Shown here piece by piece: positions 53,711 through 64,000 of a DNA stretch of 64,000 bases. The notes beneath the pieces were generated by a model. That model saw only the letters and a program-made list of their open reading frames with translations. It searched no databases and was not told the DNA's origin. Position numbers and translations under genes: made by a program. The stretch is from Mrakia gelida (taxonomy: Eukaryota; Basidiomycota; Tremellomycetes; Cystofilobasidiales; Mrakiaceae), in contig BRON01000019.1 of NCBI GenBank assembly GCA_024345305.1, positions 124,001 through 188,000 of the forward strand. The letters are read 5' to 3'. The stretch's first letter is position 1; each line of letters begins with the position of its first letter.

Positions 53711-54002
53711 GTGTGAGGGGAGAAGAGGGGGAGGAGGTGCGAGGGTGGACGCGTCGAAGGAGGTCGAGGGGTTGACGGAGGGGCTGAGGGGATGAGTCGG
53801 TGCTGGAGAGCTTGAGGAGGCTGGTCCGAAAGGATGGGAGGATGTTGGAGCTGTTTAGTGGTGCTGAAAGAGATTGGTAGAGATTTGAAGAGGTGAGAGA
53901 TGCGCGAGTGGGGAGGTCGAGACGTGCGAGGGATCGAGCTTGATTCGGAAGGTGGAAGTGGGACCGAGGTCCAGTGGTATTGAGCGAGGCTCGAGAGACC
54001 AT
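53595..54002 (-). CDS. Small hypothetical protein, 135 aa, presequence-like N-terminus
   Basis: A single open frame from ATG 54002 to TGA 53595 with codon usage like the good genes here (CTC, ATC, AAC, CCC). The N-terminus MVSRASLNTTGPRSHFHLPN and its Arg/Ser content without acids resemble a mitochondrial targeting sequence. The rest is Ser/Pro/Leu-rich (LRQPLDLLRRVHPRTSS). No domain or homologue recognised. Confidence 0.4.
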   Translation of the reverse strand: MVSRASLNTTGPRSHFHLPNQARSLARLDLPTRASLTSSNLYQSLSAPLNSSNILPSFRTSLLKLSSTDSSPQPLRQPLDLLRRVHPRTSSPSSPLTLKPSKPSKLPSSHPNQPRKHLFSTRNVFQKPSEQPPLA

Positions 54003-54838
54003 ATAGGCCGCTTATCCGTTGGTGAACATCGTTTCCTTCGAGAAGGAAGGATGAGGAATGACCTCGCGGCCGCAAAACAAAACGGACGTCGAGTTCGATG
54101 GCATCAGAGGAGGTAAGCGAGAGCGTGGGGTGCTCATCGACGTTTGTCTAGACTCTTGTCCCGTAGTATTGACTACCAAGATGTCGAAGAAGGGAAGAGG
54201 AAGAAGAGGAAGACGTGAGCCTCCCCGAGGCTGTCACGGTGAGGGCTGAGGCGAGCTCGACTCGGTCCTGAGGCAGGAAATGTCTGATAGAACCGAGCAA
54301 AATCCAAGATATAGAAAGGTTACTCGAGGATGAGCTTCCGAACTGTCAGCAAAAGTAGGTCAGAATTTCTTTGAGCGCAGGACGAAGGTGAGACGAACGT
54401 GAGCGAGACAGGCCTGCGCGCGAAGCGATGTTTGGTGGAGAGCTGGACAGCGAAGGAAACGTGAGAGCGAGCTGAATGCTGGTAGGGCATTTGCTGACAT
54501 ATGCATCGATAGCTGAGAGAAAGTTGAGAGGATACTGAACGTTGAGTCGATAGAACGAGGCGTGGGAACGGAGAAGGAAGGAGGTTCGAGGGTGAGCTCC
54601 TTCCGCCGTCCTCTGAACTCGCTGTGAACGTCCGAAATACTCAGAAATATTCAGCGAGGTAGAAAAGAGGTGCGTCTCGGGTTTGAGCCAAAAATTGGAG
54701 GATGAGCGTGAAAGGGAGAGGCTTGTAAGGGTGGTTGTTGACGGTCGGGAGGGAAGGAGTTCCTTCCTTGAGCAGAATCAGGTCACGGCGGACGTTCCTC
54801 TCCCCTCCCTCCCTCCCAACTTCCTTCGTCTCTTGTGG
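54003..54838. other. Spacer and LAMMER-kinase promoter
   Basis: 836 bp. The left part contains scattered intron-like words but no exon. The right part (54780-54835) is the pyrimidine-rich run-up to the kinase start. No gene seen. Confidence 0.5.
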
Positions 54839-57800
54839 ATGCACTCTAGGTCTTCTTACAACCGACCCAGCTACAACACCGAACCCTACCCTCCTCCTCC
54901 ACCACCACCTTCAGCTTCGAATCGATCTTCCTATAGAGACAGGTCGTACGAGGATCGCTACCAACCCCAGCCCCAACCTCGCCACCCCCCTCCTCCTCCC
55001 TCCTTCCCTCCCTCCTCTCGTCCTCAAGACTCGTCGTCTTCCACCTCCTCTTCCCACTACGACAACCGAACTTCTTACTCGGACTCCAGCTACCGAACTT
55101 TCCCTACTTCGAATCGAGCTCCTTCTTCTCACGGCTACGACCCTCGTCAACCTTCTTATCCTCGACCTCGTTCGGCCTCTCCCCCTCGAACCTCTTCAAC
55201 CTCAAACACCCACAACCCCTACCAACCTCGATACAACCAAAGAGAAGAACTTCACTACCACCACCACCATCAACCTCGACGCTCACCTCCTCCTCCCTCG
55301 TCCAACTTCTACAACTCGTACCCTCACTCCTCCGATCCAACCATGCCGCGAGCTCAGACTTCCGCTTCTTCTTCCTCGACAACAACGTTGGCAGCTCAAA
55401 AGTGAGTGAGATCGTTTCATCAGGCTCTCGTATCGTTTTCTGGGATGAAGAGGAGCTCTCGGCTCTTCGAGCGAGTTCCCAGAACTCGCTTGATGAAAGG
55501 GAGGACGTGGTGGAAGGGGAGGAGGGTCTTGGGCGAGGTCGCAGCACCTGCCCATTCTCTGTTTTGCTCCCTGTTCTCGCCAGAGGGCTGTAAACTTTGC
55601 ACGAAAACCTCCTAGACGTCCGGGTTTGGTGTAGGATTCTGAAGGTTGTTGGAGAGGTGGCGGATGGGGCGAGCAGCGAGTCAGCTCCTCCTCCTCCAGA
55701 TCTTAATCGATCGACGTGTCTTCCATCGCTCCTTCCTTGCCTTCACCTCCCTCTCCTACTTCAACTTACTGACTCTCTTCTCTTCCTTCTTCTCCTCCCT
55801 CCAGAGCTAAACGTCGACCTGCTCCTCCTTCCAACATCGCCGGTCCTTCTTCCTCCCGCACCGTCACCTCCTCCAACGGTTCTTCCAACAACGCCATCCC
55901 TCTCACGTCGTACCAGATCGAGACCGCTCATCTCCCAAGCGGGGAGACGAGAGAGTACGTCGTCGTAGCAGACGACTCACCTACACCACCACCGAAGAAG
56001 AGGACGACGAGAGCTGTCGTCGCCGCCGCGAGCGGTGCTGGATCGTCGAACGCCGCTTCTGGATCGAGCTCTGCTGCTACGAGGAAGAGGAAGGTCGAGG
56101 AGCAGACTGTCGGAGGTTCCTCTGCGAAGAGACCTGCCAACAACTACGCGAGTCACGATCAGAAGGTGCGTTTTCGCCACCTCTCGTTCCATCTCGCTCC
56201 CTTTTTTTCCTTCCCTCTTCGCGTCAGCTTCTCGTTGTATGTTGCTGACCTCCTCTCGTTATTCCTCTCTTCCCTCTTCTCTCTCTCCAGCCCGTCGCGT
56301 CTGGATCCGGAACATCAGGTCGATCTCACGCCGCTCCTGCTCCTCCAGCACCTCCCGCTCCTCCGGCCTGCGACGACGCAGAGGGTCACTACATAATCAA
56401 CAAAGACGACGTCATCTACGGACGATGTACGTTTTTGTTCCTCTCCTTCTTCTCTGTTGAACTCGCTCGACTCTCTCGCTGACACCACCCCTCGTTCTTT
56501 TCGTCGCGAACAGATCGAGTGATCCGGAAGCTCGGAGAAGGGACCTTCGGAAAGGTCGTCGAAGCCGTGGATCGAACCTCGAGGAAGCACTACGCCGTCA
56601 AGATCATCCGAGCCGTTCAGAAGTACAGAGACGCCAGCAAGATCGAGATTCGAGTGTTGAACGAGCTCAAGAAGGGGGATCCCAACAACGAGAAGTGAGT
56701 CGCGTCGTCCTTCTCCTTCCCTCGCGTTCCTTCGCCGTTTCGTTTTGTACGACCGTCGCTGACCTTTCTCCTCGCGTCCCCTCTCGCCTCCCACTCTTCT
56801 CAGCAAATGCGTTCACCTCATGGAGTGCTTCGACCACCGGAACCACGTCTGCCTCGTCTTCGAGCTCCTCGGATCGTCCGTCTTCGACTTCCTCAAGGAG
56901 AACCAGTTCACGCCCTTCCCTATGGCTCACATCCAAGACTTCGGACGGCAACTCATCACCAGTGTCGCCTGTGAGTCTCTTCTCTTCGCTCTCCCTCGTT
57001 TTCCTTCTGTTTCGCGTGAGACTGACCCTCGTTCTCGTTCGTTTTCAGACCTTCATCGACTCGGTCTCGTCCACACCGATCTCAAACCCGAGAACATCCT
57101 CCTCGCCGACTCGAGTCACAGATCCGTTCCTGCCAAGGTCGGTACTACTTCTTTCTGCTCGAACATCGTCCCTCGCTCTCGAACTGACTCCTCTCGTTTC
57201 GTTCTTCTCTCGTTCAGACCGCTGGAGGAGCGAAGAGGCTTATCCTGAACAACCCCGACATCCGGCTCATCGACTTCGGATCTGCGACGTTCGAGAAGGA
57301 GTACCACTCGACGGTCGTCTCGACGAGGCACTACCGAGCTCCTGAGATCATCCTCGGTGAGTTTGATCGTTTCGTCCTCGACGATCTCGAGCGAATCTCG
57401 CTGACCTCGTCGCGTCTTCTCTCTTTCCCTCAGGTCTCGGTTGGTCCTACCCCTGCGACATGTTCTCGATCGGCTGCATCCTCATCGAGTTCTTCACCGG
57501 AGAGGCTCTCTTCCAGACTCACGGGAACCTCGAGCACCTCGCGATGATGGAGATCGTGATGGGGAAGATGCCGATCGACTTCCTCAGGAAGGCTACGTTC
57601 GTCCCTCCTCGTCTTCGCTTCTCTCGGTCGTCCTCGAGCTCGACTGACCTCTTCTTCTCTTTCTTTTTCGTCTCGAACAGGAGGTCGAAAGCTGAGATGT
57701 TCAAGAACGGCAAGTTGGACTACCCGAACGCCCAGACGGACAAGGCTTCGAAGAAGTTCTTGAAGGGAATGAAGAACCTCGAGGTTCGTCGCGTCTCTCT

Positions 57801-58093
57801 CTTTCTTCTTCTTCCTTCTCGTCTTCGACCTCGCTGACCTCCTCCTTTCTCCTCTCTCTGTTCTCCAGCAAATCATCCCTCCGACGAACGTCATCCAGAG
57901 CAGGTTCTGCAACCTCATCAAGCAGCTCCTGCACTTCGATCCTGCTCGAAGGTTGGACGTCAAGGGTGCTCTCGAGCACGAGTTCTTCTCGCTGCAGATG
58001 TGAGTCACTCTTCTATCTTCTTCCTCTTCCTCTTCTCTCACTGACGAAGCTTCTTCGTCGTTTTCCTCTCTGCCCCTCAGCCCCCTCGAGTAA
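54839..58093 (+). CDS. KNS1: LAMMER-family dual-specificity kinase (Kns1/Lkh1 type)
   Basis: Exons: 54839-55401, 55805-56165, 56291-56426, 56514-56694, 56804-56970, 57049-57137, 57218-57356, 57434-57596, 57681-57783, 57869-57999, 58081-58093; 681 aa. The first 350 residues are Tyr/Ser/Pro/His-rich and disordered, with a basic KKRTTRAVV patch. The kinase domain follows: [31 protein letters not shown] (HTD in place of HRD, normal for this family), [20 protein letters not shown], and the signature EHLAMME at about residue 579. LAMMER kinases phosphorylate SR-type splicing factors, and in yeasts also link TORC1 signals to Pol III and flocculation. The stop follows PLE in a 13-nt last exon. Intron 1 is long (403 nt). 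Confidence 0.94.
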
Positions 58094-59009
58094 ACCTCTT
58101 CGCTTGCTCGCCCTCCACGACGCGACTCGTCGTTCGTTCTCGCTCCTCGGATCCTCTTCACGACCTTCCCTCTCTCCCCTCTCACGACACCTCCTGTACC
58201 ACCCTCATCTCCACCCTCGGCCTTCGTCTCGTCCTCGTCTTCGCCGGATCATTTCCCTCCTTCCCTCTATCGTCAACGCTTCGCGTCTCCCCTTTGCTTC
58301 AACCTCCTTCGCTTCCCTATCCTTATAGCTCTTCCGTTCCACCCTTCCCTCCATGCTTACGTCCCACCCCCCTCGCGCCTACTCTATCGTCCCTCTCTCC
58401 CTCTTGCTTTGTTCCATGACCCCCTTCTTCTTTTACCACCACCCTCTGTTTCCCAAACCTCTCCCTCCTGTAACCAGCTCGCGTCTCTCGGTTTCTCCTC
58501 TTCAACTTGACTTCGTTTTTTCTTCTCTTCTCTTCTATCTTCGCCTGTTCTCGTTTCGCATCTCCAACGTCTTTCTTTCTATACTACCAAAACACCAGTC
58601 CAACGCGCGCGATCTCTTGACGTCGACTCGAACTTCTTTGACGTTTTGATCTTGACTTCTTCTAGAAACGAAACCACGCATAACCGAATACCGAATACCG
58701 AGCACTGAATAAAGAAGAGACAAAAAACGAAGACCGAACAACGAAACCCAAAAAACTGAAGGAACGAACGAGAAGAAGAACGACGACGACGACGACGCGA
58801 AGATGGAGATGGGAACGAAGCAAACGACGAGATCAAGAACCGAGATTGGAGAGGGAGAGGGCAAAGGCAAGAGAAACAGTGGAGGGAGATGGACCGAGAG
58901 AGGTGGAGATGGCATCTAAGGTGGGGAAAAGAGGAGATGAAACGTTGCGAGATAAGGACGAGAGCGAGGGAGAGGGAGAACCGAGACGCATCGAATCAAA
59001 CGGCGAGGG
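58094..59009. other. Long convergent spacer with simple repeats
   Basis: 916 bp between the LAMMER kinase and the Cys-rich membrane protein. It is pyrimidine-rich to about 58640. It then has a short CCGAATA-type direct repeat (58684-58701) and a (GAC)n run (58780-58798). No gene supported. Confidence 0.55.
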
Positions 59010-60339
59010 TCACGACCCACCCATTCCCAGCAACCCTCCTCCTCCTACCATCACAGCCACCAGACCTATCCCCAGCGACGACCACCCCAGCATCGGCGGC
59101 CCTATCCGTTTCGGGCCCGACGACGAGGCGTACGTGCTCGCGAGGGAGATCGAGAGGGAAGCAGCTCCAGAAGCGTCCGTTCCTACGGCTTCGTAGGGGA
59201 GGAGGTGGTTCTGAGGAGCTACGAGAGCTGTGGATTGGGTGCAGGCGTTTTGGAGGACTGTGGGAGAAAGGAGCGAGGGGGAGGTAGATGTCAGGAAGGG
59301 AGGGAGGACGAGGGTGGAGGGAGCGAGGGAGAGGTGGGCTGAAGACGAACCAGTGAGTTGAGCGCCTACGCCTGGATACCGACGTTGACTGATGTTTGTG
59401 GTGTTTCCGGTCTGTTTGGGGGTAGAGGGGGGGAGAGAGGATGCGGTGGATGCAGGGGGCGGAGGGCGGGGGAGGGGAGGGAGGAAGATAAGAGAGGCAG
59501 AACGAGGACCGGGAGGGCGAAACGAGCGTCAGTTTCAGATCGAGAAGCGAAGAAGGCAAGTTCCGTCGAGGTCGTGAAAGTCGGCTCGAAGTGTAGACGA
59601 GACGTACGAGAGCAAGGCAGTTGAGACATCCGATCTGGAGGAGAACGAGGAGAAGCGAAGAAGGAGTGAGTGGAGCTCGGGGCCGCCCGACGAACGACGT
59701 GCGTGGGCTGAAAACGAGAGGGAGGGAAGGCTCGACTCACGAACTGGTCTATGCGCTCTTCTGTGCAGAAAGCTTCTCCGCAGGCTCTGTGGATGGGATA
59801 GCAGGGGTCAGAGATGAGACCGTGGAAAGGAAGAAGGTTGGGAGCTCACTCTTCGGTCTTCAGCTGCATGCAAGGCTAGCTCGAAAACAAACCCCAATCG
59901 TCCTTCTTCAGTCAGCTTCGCGAGCTTCCCTCCCTCCTCCCTCCTTCCCTTCTCGACGCTCTTCAACATCCAAGATGGTGGATAGGAGCTCAAAGGACTC
60001 ACAGGCTCGAAAGTGAGATAATCGTTACAGCTCCGCCGGCATACGGCGGGAACGACCTCAGCGAGAGCTGCCTCTCCCACTCGCGCGGCGTGGATCGTGA
60101 TCGTTGGATCTGAAGCAGCTCCCAGGACGATTTGGAGGGCCAGTAGACTCGCTGAAGCGAAGTTGGCGGGTTCGGTGGTAGGGGCAGCTGTTTGGGAGAG
60201 AAAGAAGAACGAGAAAAGGTGAGCTTGGGGCTGAGGGAGCGAAGCCAAAGGGGAGGGAAGGAAGGCAAAAACACGCACCTAAGGACGCGAGCGGAAGAAG
60301 AGCAAAGGCGAGGAGACCGCGTCGTCGAAGGAGTCGCAT
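59010..60339 (-). CDS. Small Cys-rich secreted protein with C-terminal membrane anchor
   Basis: Exons (minus): 60279-60339, 60003-60187, 59850-59863, 59741-59786, 59608-59634, 59351-59411, 59010-59257; 213 aa. The signal peptide is MRLLRRRGLLAFALLPLASL. The ectodomain has paired cysteines (VCRRSC, ACGEAFC, GCLNC, NACTQS). A Ser/Ala/Gly-rich stretch leads to a hydrophobic tail (LGIGLVAVMVGGGLLGMGG) with no charged end, fitting a tail or GPI-type anchor. The 14-nt exon 3 is needed to keep frame into ACGEAFCTEER, and all other joins agree. No family recognised. The layout resembles fungal cell-surface or effector-like proteins, which is inference only. Confidence 0.72.
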
Positions 60340-62249
60340 AGGCCTCTTGCTCTCCTGAGCGACCTATAGGTGAGGTAGGAAGGGGGAGGGGGTAAAGGAG
60401 TGTAGTTGGGTAAGGGAGGAGTGAGAGTTGGGAGACAGCGGAGGAGGGGGGAAGGAAGGAAAGGGAAGCTGAGGGAAAAAGAGGCGTTTCGAGAAACAGG
60501 GCCGAGAGAAACGGGCAGGGGAGAATGAAAGACGCGTCGAAACGGTTTGAGGGAGGACGTCGTCGAGAAGAACAGAAGGGGTTCGAAGTTGTGTGTGAAA
60601 ATTGGTAGATCTGAAGATCGAGATAGCAGAAGCTGATCAGTACGAGATTTACACAGGTGAGCGTACGTACGGCGAGATGGCTGGGAGGAGTGGGGAAGGG
60701 TGAGAACTTACCGATACCGCGTCAAGCGATCAGAGACAAGAAGGAAGGGAGGGCGAGATTGGGCACGATTCAGACCGGGCGGATCCGAGTTGTTGTTGTT
60801 GTTGTTGCTTTTCTCGAACTATAGAAGTGAAAATCTTCTTCGCTCCTCGACGAGCTCCTGGGTTCAGCAAAACTGGCAAGGAAAGAGGCGATGATCGGGT
60901 CTCCTCCTCCAACCTTCTTCAAGAGGCGTCTGTCGCGTTCGTTAGCAAAACGAGCAAGCCGAGTTTGGCTCTGTTCGGGGGCCACAAGCTTCGTAGATTT
61001 GCTAAGAGGAGCTCGAAGGGGGTCCTCTGCACCCTCGAGCTGAAGGTATGGAAGAAAAGAGAGCAGGGGAAGGACGAACGCGTTTGGTAGATCCACGCAG
61101 ATCGCGATCTTCGAGGATGAGCCCCACCTCGGAAGTTTCTGAACGACTGGAAGAGGAAAGAAAACGCGAGGAAGGTTTTCCCTGGGTGTCTCGAAGGATC
61201 CTCGGAGCGAATGAGATAGTCGAGTGGGACGAGGAGATGGAGCAGCCGAAGAAGGAAAGGCGAAGAAGACGGCCGTTCAACTCGATGTCGAGACGCGACG
61301 TGAAGGACTACTGTACTGCTTTCTGCCCAATCGTTCTCGAAACGTACGAAGCTCGACTCTTGAGCGGACTCCATCTACTCTAAAGAATTGCTCCAGATGC
61401 ATAGAGTTGGAACAGACCAGATCGAAAGGGAAAGGAAAGCTCCATCTACGGCGCGTCGCGGCTGTTTCGGAAACGAGCGCATCTCAACTTCTTGCCGTCC
61501 AATCTACAACCGCCGAGAGATCTACGAGACCGGCGGCGTTGATCCGAACGAGTAAGAGGAGGAGCGATGTCTCATCTCACTCAGAGTGCTCGAAGGCACG
61601 ACAGGGGAAAGAATAAACAGAAGAACCGACGCGTCGTTGTCGTCCAGCCTCAAAGCCATCAACTCCTGGTTCCGCTCTTCTCATTGCTCTGATATGACAC
61701 CGGCTACGATGAATCACCAGAGAATGGAAGGCAGAATTAGGAGGAGAGGCGGAAGGAAAAAGGACGGGTGCGCGGTCTAAAACGGACAGCAGACGGATGG
61801 ACGAGACGTCGAGAAGGAGGAACGAGAAGGAGGACGCCAAAATGAAGGGATGGGATGAGATACAGAGAGAGCGCTGTGGGCGCTGTTGGCAAATCCTGAT
61901 AGGGAGAGTTGTGCTCCGAGACACGAGCGAGGGAAAGCTGAGGAAAACGAGCGCACCCCGAGGCGGGCGCGTCGACTTTGTCAAATCAGACAACACGAGC
62001 GCTCGACTGGACGGCTCGTCCCTCTCAGCTAAGCTTCGCAAACTGGAAATGGTTCTGTATAGCCAAGCATTTGATTCGAATTGGAGAAGAAGGAGGGAAC
62101 CTCCGAGGTCAAGCGCCACGACTTCAACGAACCCCACGCGTCGAGTTCGATTCAGCTCGAGCTCACTCCCTGATGAAGGCTGGGTCTCGCGAGTGACGTT
62201 TCACTCTTGAAGCATCACTCTCGAAGACGGCACCTCCCTCTAGGGAACT
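60340..62249. other. Gene-free 1.9-kb stretch
   Basis: The first 200-300 bp are leader and promoter of the Cys-rich protein gene. A CAACAACAA-type run (complement of TTGTTG) is at 60791-60808. Beyond that ORFs are short or have poor codon usage on both strands, and no intron-bounded exon set holds together. Right of about 61560 the sequence may be a more decayed extension of the dispersed repeat. Confidence 0.5.
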
Positions 62250-63620
62250 AGCTCTGAGTCGAGCGTGTAGTAGAGCGTGAACGAAGAACGCGCCTGACTT
62301 CGACGACCTGGGGGACGACGATTTCTGCACCTAAGGAGAACACGAGTCAAAAGCGCTACGGAGTAGTGGAATTGCCCCAGCGTCCCTCCAGAAGCAGAAA
62401 TAACTTCCTCTGAGGCCGAGAAGGAGCCTGGGCGGGACGAGGGGAAGTCGATGTTTAAAAAGAAAACGCTCAACTCCTGGACGCGCCCTCCCTCGACGGC
62501 TCGCATATCTCTGCTGAGGAGATAAGTGAGCCCCGAAGAAGGGTTTGCTCAGGAGAAGAACGGATTTCTCTAAAAAAAAAATTGAGGCGGGAAGAGGAGA
62601 CGAGAGAGCAAAAAACACAGACGCGTCAACTTTTGAGTCGCGGGTTCAAGATCGGTTCTGCTCTCTTCAGTAGAAGGAATGAGCTGACACCAAAGACTCG
62701 TCGACGCAGAAGAAGGCCGGCCGAAATATGAATAGTGAAGACGGGAAATGCAGGACGAGAAAACGAAAAGGAGGGAACGAGCGTCGACTGACAACTCCTG
62801 CTCGTCGATCGATCAGCGCTCGAGCGATTCGAAGAAAGACGAAGTAGAAGGTATCGCGTCGTGATGGAGAGCGTCATCATGTGGTCACGACTTCGAAGAA
62901 AGCGTCCAGACTGGCTTCCTCCTCCTTCCTCACATCGCGTCGTCTCTTTCGAGAGCTCGACTTCTGAGCTTGAGGCGTGAATCTCGCTGCTGTACACTGT
63001 GTGGATGAAGGCAGCAAGAACCTCCTCAAGTACAGAGAAATGAGTATGTGAGAGGAGAGGGAAGGTCAATGACGCGAGTTCGACTCGGTTCGAGCTTTTG
63101 GAGTCGCGTCGCTCGAACTCGAGGTCTTTGTAAAGGCAACAGAGCGACCTCTGCCGGACTGAGCCCACACCCGCTTGAGAATGTGTCAACGAGCGGAGAT
63201 GAGGGCGAAGCTGGCAGAGGAGGTGGTTTCGTTCGAGATCCGTCGACTGAGCAGTCCAACCAAGGAAAGAAAGGAACGAAGATTGCTGCCCCGCCGTCAA
63301 CTTCTTGAGCTACGCTCCCAACCCCTCTCAGAGACTACCTCATGTTAACTTAAGGACTCTGAGAGGGATGATACGAGAGCTCTAGAGGAAGAGGGCGCAG
63401 AAGACCATCGGGAGTGACGACCCGCGCGAAGAGAGGAAAGAGGGACGGACGAAGAGGGATGAAAGAGCAGGGACAGGATGACAGAGAGGAGGAGAAAAAA
63501 AAAGAGAGACTAAGATACAAGTGGGGAGAGAAGCAAGAGATCGAAGGAAAGGAGTCGAAGAGAAGAGAGGAGGGAAGAGCGAGGGACGGGGACGGGTGGA
63601 GCGGAGAGAACACTCGCGAG
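62250..63620 (+). repeat. Dispersed repeat, copy B
   Basis: It is collinear with 23600-24960 in the same orientation (landmarks listed there; also CGGCTCGCA at 62502 against 23809, and TGACAACTCCTGC at 62788 against 24096 with small changes). It is non-coding by the same criteria. Limits are approximate; the right side is clear to about 63610. Confidence 0.65.
63323..63367. repeat. Perfect 11-bp hairpin in repeat copy B
   Basis: CCCTCTCAGAG (63323-63333) pairs exactly with CTCTGAGAGGG (63357-63367) across a 23-base loop. Copy A keeps eight of these pairs. Confidence 0.7.
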
Positions 63621-64000
63621 ACAAAGTGCTCGAGCTCGAGAAGCTGAAGGACGCTTCTCCCGGCTGTCCCCGACCGTACCCCAACCCGTACCCCTATCCC
63701 GCTGTTGATGAGGGAAGAGAGAGAGAAGGTGGAAAAGAGGAAAGGGGGGAAGGGGGAAGAAAAGGAGATGGAGAGCGTGAGTGACCTCCGTCAGTTCGAC
63801 GCGTCTAAGAGCGGACGAAATCACCAGACTCAGCACCTCCACATGCCGAGCTCCTCTTCAACAGGAGGTAGATAACTGAGCAGAAGCGAGGGAGATGCTC
63901 GATGTGTAGAAGGTGGGAGCGAGGTGCGAAGAGTCGTCCGTGACGACCGACGTCGCTTCGACGAGGAATCTCACCACTCCTTCGCTTCCCCACATCTCAG
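63621..64000. other. Window end, no gene seen
   Basis: 380 bp of purine-rich sequence with a pyrimidine patch at 63660-63710 and a GACGCGTC word at 63799. No coding exon could be supported; a gene beyond the edge may begin here. Confidence 0.4.

Noticed and set aside
63323..63400. Hairpin plus CTAG as a possible Helitron 3' end
   Set aside because: Similarity between the two repeat copies continues well past the hairpin, and copy A lacks the CTAG, so it is not an element terminus.
1..64000. tRNA or rRNA genes
   Set aside because: I looked for B-box-like GGTTCGANTCC with a matching acceptor stem and found none that folded by eye; a tRNA scanner would settle it.

Overview
This window looks like nuclear DNA of a basidiomycete yeast or filamentous fungus, most likely Pucciniomycotina/Microbotryomycetes (the Rhodotorula/Sporobolomyces side). 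The reasons are the intron style and the gene content. Genes are cut by many short introns (mostly about 70-120 nt) with GTGAG or GTTCGT donors, a CTGAC branch point and a CAG acceptor. Coding sequence is GC-rich and favours C or G at third positions. The set of proteins is ordinary fungal housekeeping. No plasmid, phage, bacterial operon, CRISPR array or rRNA gene was seen. Exon coordinates below were worked out by hand. In the well-supported genes every exon join keeps the reading frame, which is the main check on them.

Layout. 1-4.5 kb: an edge-truncated TPR/F-box gene (-), an F-box-like gene (-) and a divergent TPR/F-box/LRR gene (+) with a one-base frame break. 4.8-6.5 kb: an AT-hook protein (-). 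6.9-9.4 kb: the ER lectin YOS9/OS-9 (-). 10.1-12.0 kb: D-xylose reductase (-). 12.2-15.3 kb: a poorly resolved stretch with an F-box-like gene (+) and two uncertain loci. 15.6-19.7 kb: a HAL4/SAT4-type protein kinase (+). 20.4-22.2 kb: a MYND-finger protein (-). 23.6-25.0 kb: one copy of a dispersed repeat. 25.5-27.8 kb: a GT71 (MNN1-like) mannosyltransferase (+). 28.1-29.4 kb: a hemerythrin-like protein (-). 30.2-31.3 kb: a second member of the F-box-like family (-). 31.3-34.3 kb: gene-poor. 34.3-40.1 kb: an oligopeptide transporter in 36 exons (+). 40.6-42.4 kb: a TPR/F-box/LRR gene with a stop codon in exon 1 (-). 42.5-45.0 kb: a PEX30/dysferlin-type peroxin (+). 45.4-47.2 kb and 50.8-52.6 kb: two closely related TPR/F-box/LRR copies in inverted orientation, the first broken and the second apparently intact. 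They flank an unrecognised predicted mitochondrial membrane protein (47.9-50.5 kb, -). 54.8-58.1 kb: a LAMMER kinase (+). 59.0-60.3 kb: a Cys-rich secreted, membrane-anchored small protein (-). 62.2-63.6 kb: the second copy of the dispersed repeat.

The housekeeping genes do not form a pathway together. What stands out is a lineage-type expansion of F-box proteins: five genes with one architecture (N-terminal TPR motif, F-box, LRRs, the layout known from Dia2/Pof3) and at least two of a second family. They sit between unrelated conserved genes, and several carry single lesions. That is a birth-and-death substrate-receptor family caught in progress. Other genome-level features are a GTTCGT class of 5' splice sites, many micro-exons (9-22 nt), and frequent ACGCGT-centred palindromes inside introns and spacers.
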